Source of the DNA: Halioxenophilus aromaticivorans
Lineage (GTDB): Bacteria; Pseudomonadota; Gammaproteobacteria; Pseudomonadales; Cellvibrionaceae
Reading direction: 5' to 3'
NCBI RefSeq assembly: GCF_042850945.1
Contig: NZ_AP031496.1
Location: forward strand, 5,332,001-5,396,000
Length of the DNA: 64,000 nucleotides
Every line of letters starts with the position of its first letter. The stretch's first letter is position 1. A program made the translations under genes and the position numbers. The notes beneath the pieces were generated by a model. That model saw nothing but the letters and a program-made list of their open reading frames with translations, was not told the origin of the DNA and did not search any database. This document shows, piece by piece, positions 62,814 to 64,000 of the stretch.

Positions 62814-64000
62814 ATGTCAGGCCAAACGCAAAGCCTAATTACCGACAACGAAGCAAAATGGGTAGATCTACGCTTTACCGACACCAAGGGTAAAGAGCAG
62901 CACGTTACCATCCCGTCCACAGAAGTAGACGACGACTTCTTCACCGAAGGCAAAATGTTCGACGGTTCTTCCATCGCCGGCTGGAAGGGCATTAATGAGT
63001 CCGACATGATCCTGATGCCAGATGATTCATCCAGCTTCCTTGACCCCTTCACCGATGAAACCACCGTAATTGTGCGCTGTAGCATCGTTGAGCCAACCAC
63101 CGGTGAAGGCTACAACCGCGACCCTCGCTCCATCGCCCAGCGCGCCGAAGCTTACCTGGCCAGCACCGGCCTGGGCGACACCGCATTCTTTGGCCCAGAA
63201 CCAGAGTTTTTCGTCTTTGACGACGTTAAGTGGGGTGCCGATATGTCCGGTGCCTTTTACAAAATCAACTCCGAAGAAGCCGCATGGTCTTCCGGCTCAG
63301 ACATTCCAGACGGCAACCTAGGCCACCGGCCAGGTGTGAAAGGCGGTTACTTCCCAGTACCACCCGTGGATTCCCTGCACGACATCCGCGCCTCAATGTG
63401 TAATGCCATGGAAGCCATGGGATTGGAAATTGAAGTACACCACCACGAAGTGGGTACTGCAGGCCAGTGTGAAATCGGCGTTGGCGCCAACACCCTCACC
63501 AAAAAAGCCGACGAAGTACAAATCCTGAAGTACGCTGTACACAACGTGGCCCACGCCTACGGCAAAACCGCCACCTTTATGCCTAAGCCATTAGTGGGCG
63601 ACAACGGTTCTGGCATGCACGTGCACCAATCTTTCACCAAAGACGGTGTTAACCAGTTCGCCGGTGACGTATACGCAGGCTTATCTGAAACCGCGCTGTA
63701 CTACATTGGCGGTATCATCAAACACGCCAAAGCCTTGAATGCCTTCTGTAACGCCTCCACCAACTCTTACAAGCGTTTGGTACCTGGCTTCGAAGCACCG
63801 GTTATTTTGGCCTACTCAGCCCGTAACCGTTCGGCGTCAATTCGTATCCCATACGTTACCAGCCCCAAGGGCAAGCGCATTGAAACTCGTTTCCCTGACC
63901 CAACCGCCAACCCTTACCTTGCCTTCGCGGCCTTGTTGATGGCCGGCCTAGATGGCGTTAAAAACAAGATCCATCCCGGCGACTCTGCCGATAAAGACTT
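62814..64000 (+). CDS. glnA: Glutamine synthetase, type I (3' end cut by window)
   Basis: The main bacterial glutamine synthetase; 395 of about 469 residues are in the window. It starts behind the strong ribosome site TGGAGGAA. Family motifs are MFDGSSIAGW, FFGPEPEFFVFD, NGSGMHVHQSF, NRSASIRIP and ETRFPDPTANPYLAF. The adenylylation tyrosine lies beyond the window. It is divergent from thiI. Together with glnII at 55473 it gives two ammonia-assimilating synthetases. Confidence 0.97.
   Translation, partial: MSGQTQSLITDNEAKWVDLRFTDTKGKEQHVTIPSTEVDDDFFTEGKMFDGSSIAGWKGINESDMILMPDDSSSFLDPFTDETTVIVRCSIVEPTTGEGYNRDPRSIAQRAEAYLASTGLGDTAFFGPEPEFFVFDDVKWGADMSGAFYKINSEEAAWSSGSDIPDGNLGHRPGVKGGYFPVPPVDSLHDIRASMCNAMEAMGLEIEVHHHEVGTAGQCEIGVGANTLTKKADEVQILKYAVHNVAHAYGKTATFMPKPLVGDNGSGMHVHQSFTKDGVNQFAGDVYAGLSETALYYIGGIIKHAKALNAFCNASTNSYKRLVPGFEAPVILAYSARNRSASIRIPYVTSPKGKRIETRFPDPTANPYLAFAALLMAGLDGVKNKIHPGDSADKD

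Overview
The window looks like chromosome of a marine, polysaccharide-degrading gammaproteobacterium, probably close to Cellvibrionaceae (Saccharophagus, Teredinibacter or Simiduia relatives). Two things suggest this. The gene order hemCDXY, algR, algZ, argH, cyaA, lptM-lysA-dapF-DUF484, sutA, amtB/glnK, yifB is the block known from Pseudomonas and relatives. A pectin/galacturonate operon sits beside it. The genus is inferred from context only.

Regions. (1) 1-11086, sugar-acid metabolism. A minus-strand seven-gene operon (TRAP transporter PQM, 2-keto-3-deoxygluconate kinase, GH28 pectinase, LacI regulator, altronate dehydratase running off the edge) takes up and breaks down galacturonate. Beside it, a HexR-like regulator faces eda-gap, with two HexR-type operators between them and mgsA downstream. 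(2) 11087-13551, decay zone: an IS3-like relic, a frameshifted metallo-beta-lactamase-fold gene and a broken LysR gene. (3) 13631-23563, mixed metabolic and envelope genes: phasin-like protein, EEP nuclease, thiolase, a DUF2868/DUF3482 membrane-GTPase pair, small secreted proteins and YghU. A 265-bp MITE with two internal hairpins lies at 15303-15567. (4) 23956-27399, a transporter, an alpha-ketoglutarate dioxygenase and an isomerase-like TIM barrel. (5) 27930-32475, an operon of PHA synthase, a MaoC-phosphotransacetylase fusion and acetate kinase, with an FNR/Anr-type promoter. (6) 34491-36411, a group IIC intron placed directly after the terminator of the heme operon. (7) 36488-50838, conserved core genes: heme, AlgZR, arginine, cAMP, lysine/DAP. 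(8) 50897-64000, nitrogen genes: sutA, glnK-amtB-glnK, a TorF-like porin, a eukaryotic-type glutamine synthetase II, a Ser/Thr phosphatase and kinase, yifB, thiI and glutamine synthetase I (cut by the window end).

The most coherent regulatory observation is a putative nitrogen regulon. Sigma-54 type -24/-12 elements precede the porin (strongest), glnK-amtB-glnK and glnII, and NtrC-like sites lie upstream of glnII. The second is the class II FNR/Anr promoter on the PHA/Pta/Ack operon. The third is the pair of HexR sites 63 bp apart at eda. No CRISPR array, rRNA or tRNA was seen. I found no clear new defence or mobile system. The least explained items are the structured MITE, the argH-cyaA hairpin element, the kinase/phosphatase pair next to two glutamine synthetases, and an orphan exported protein at 22601-23563.
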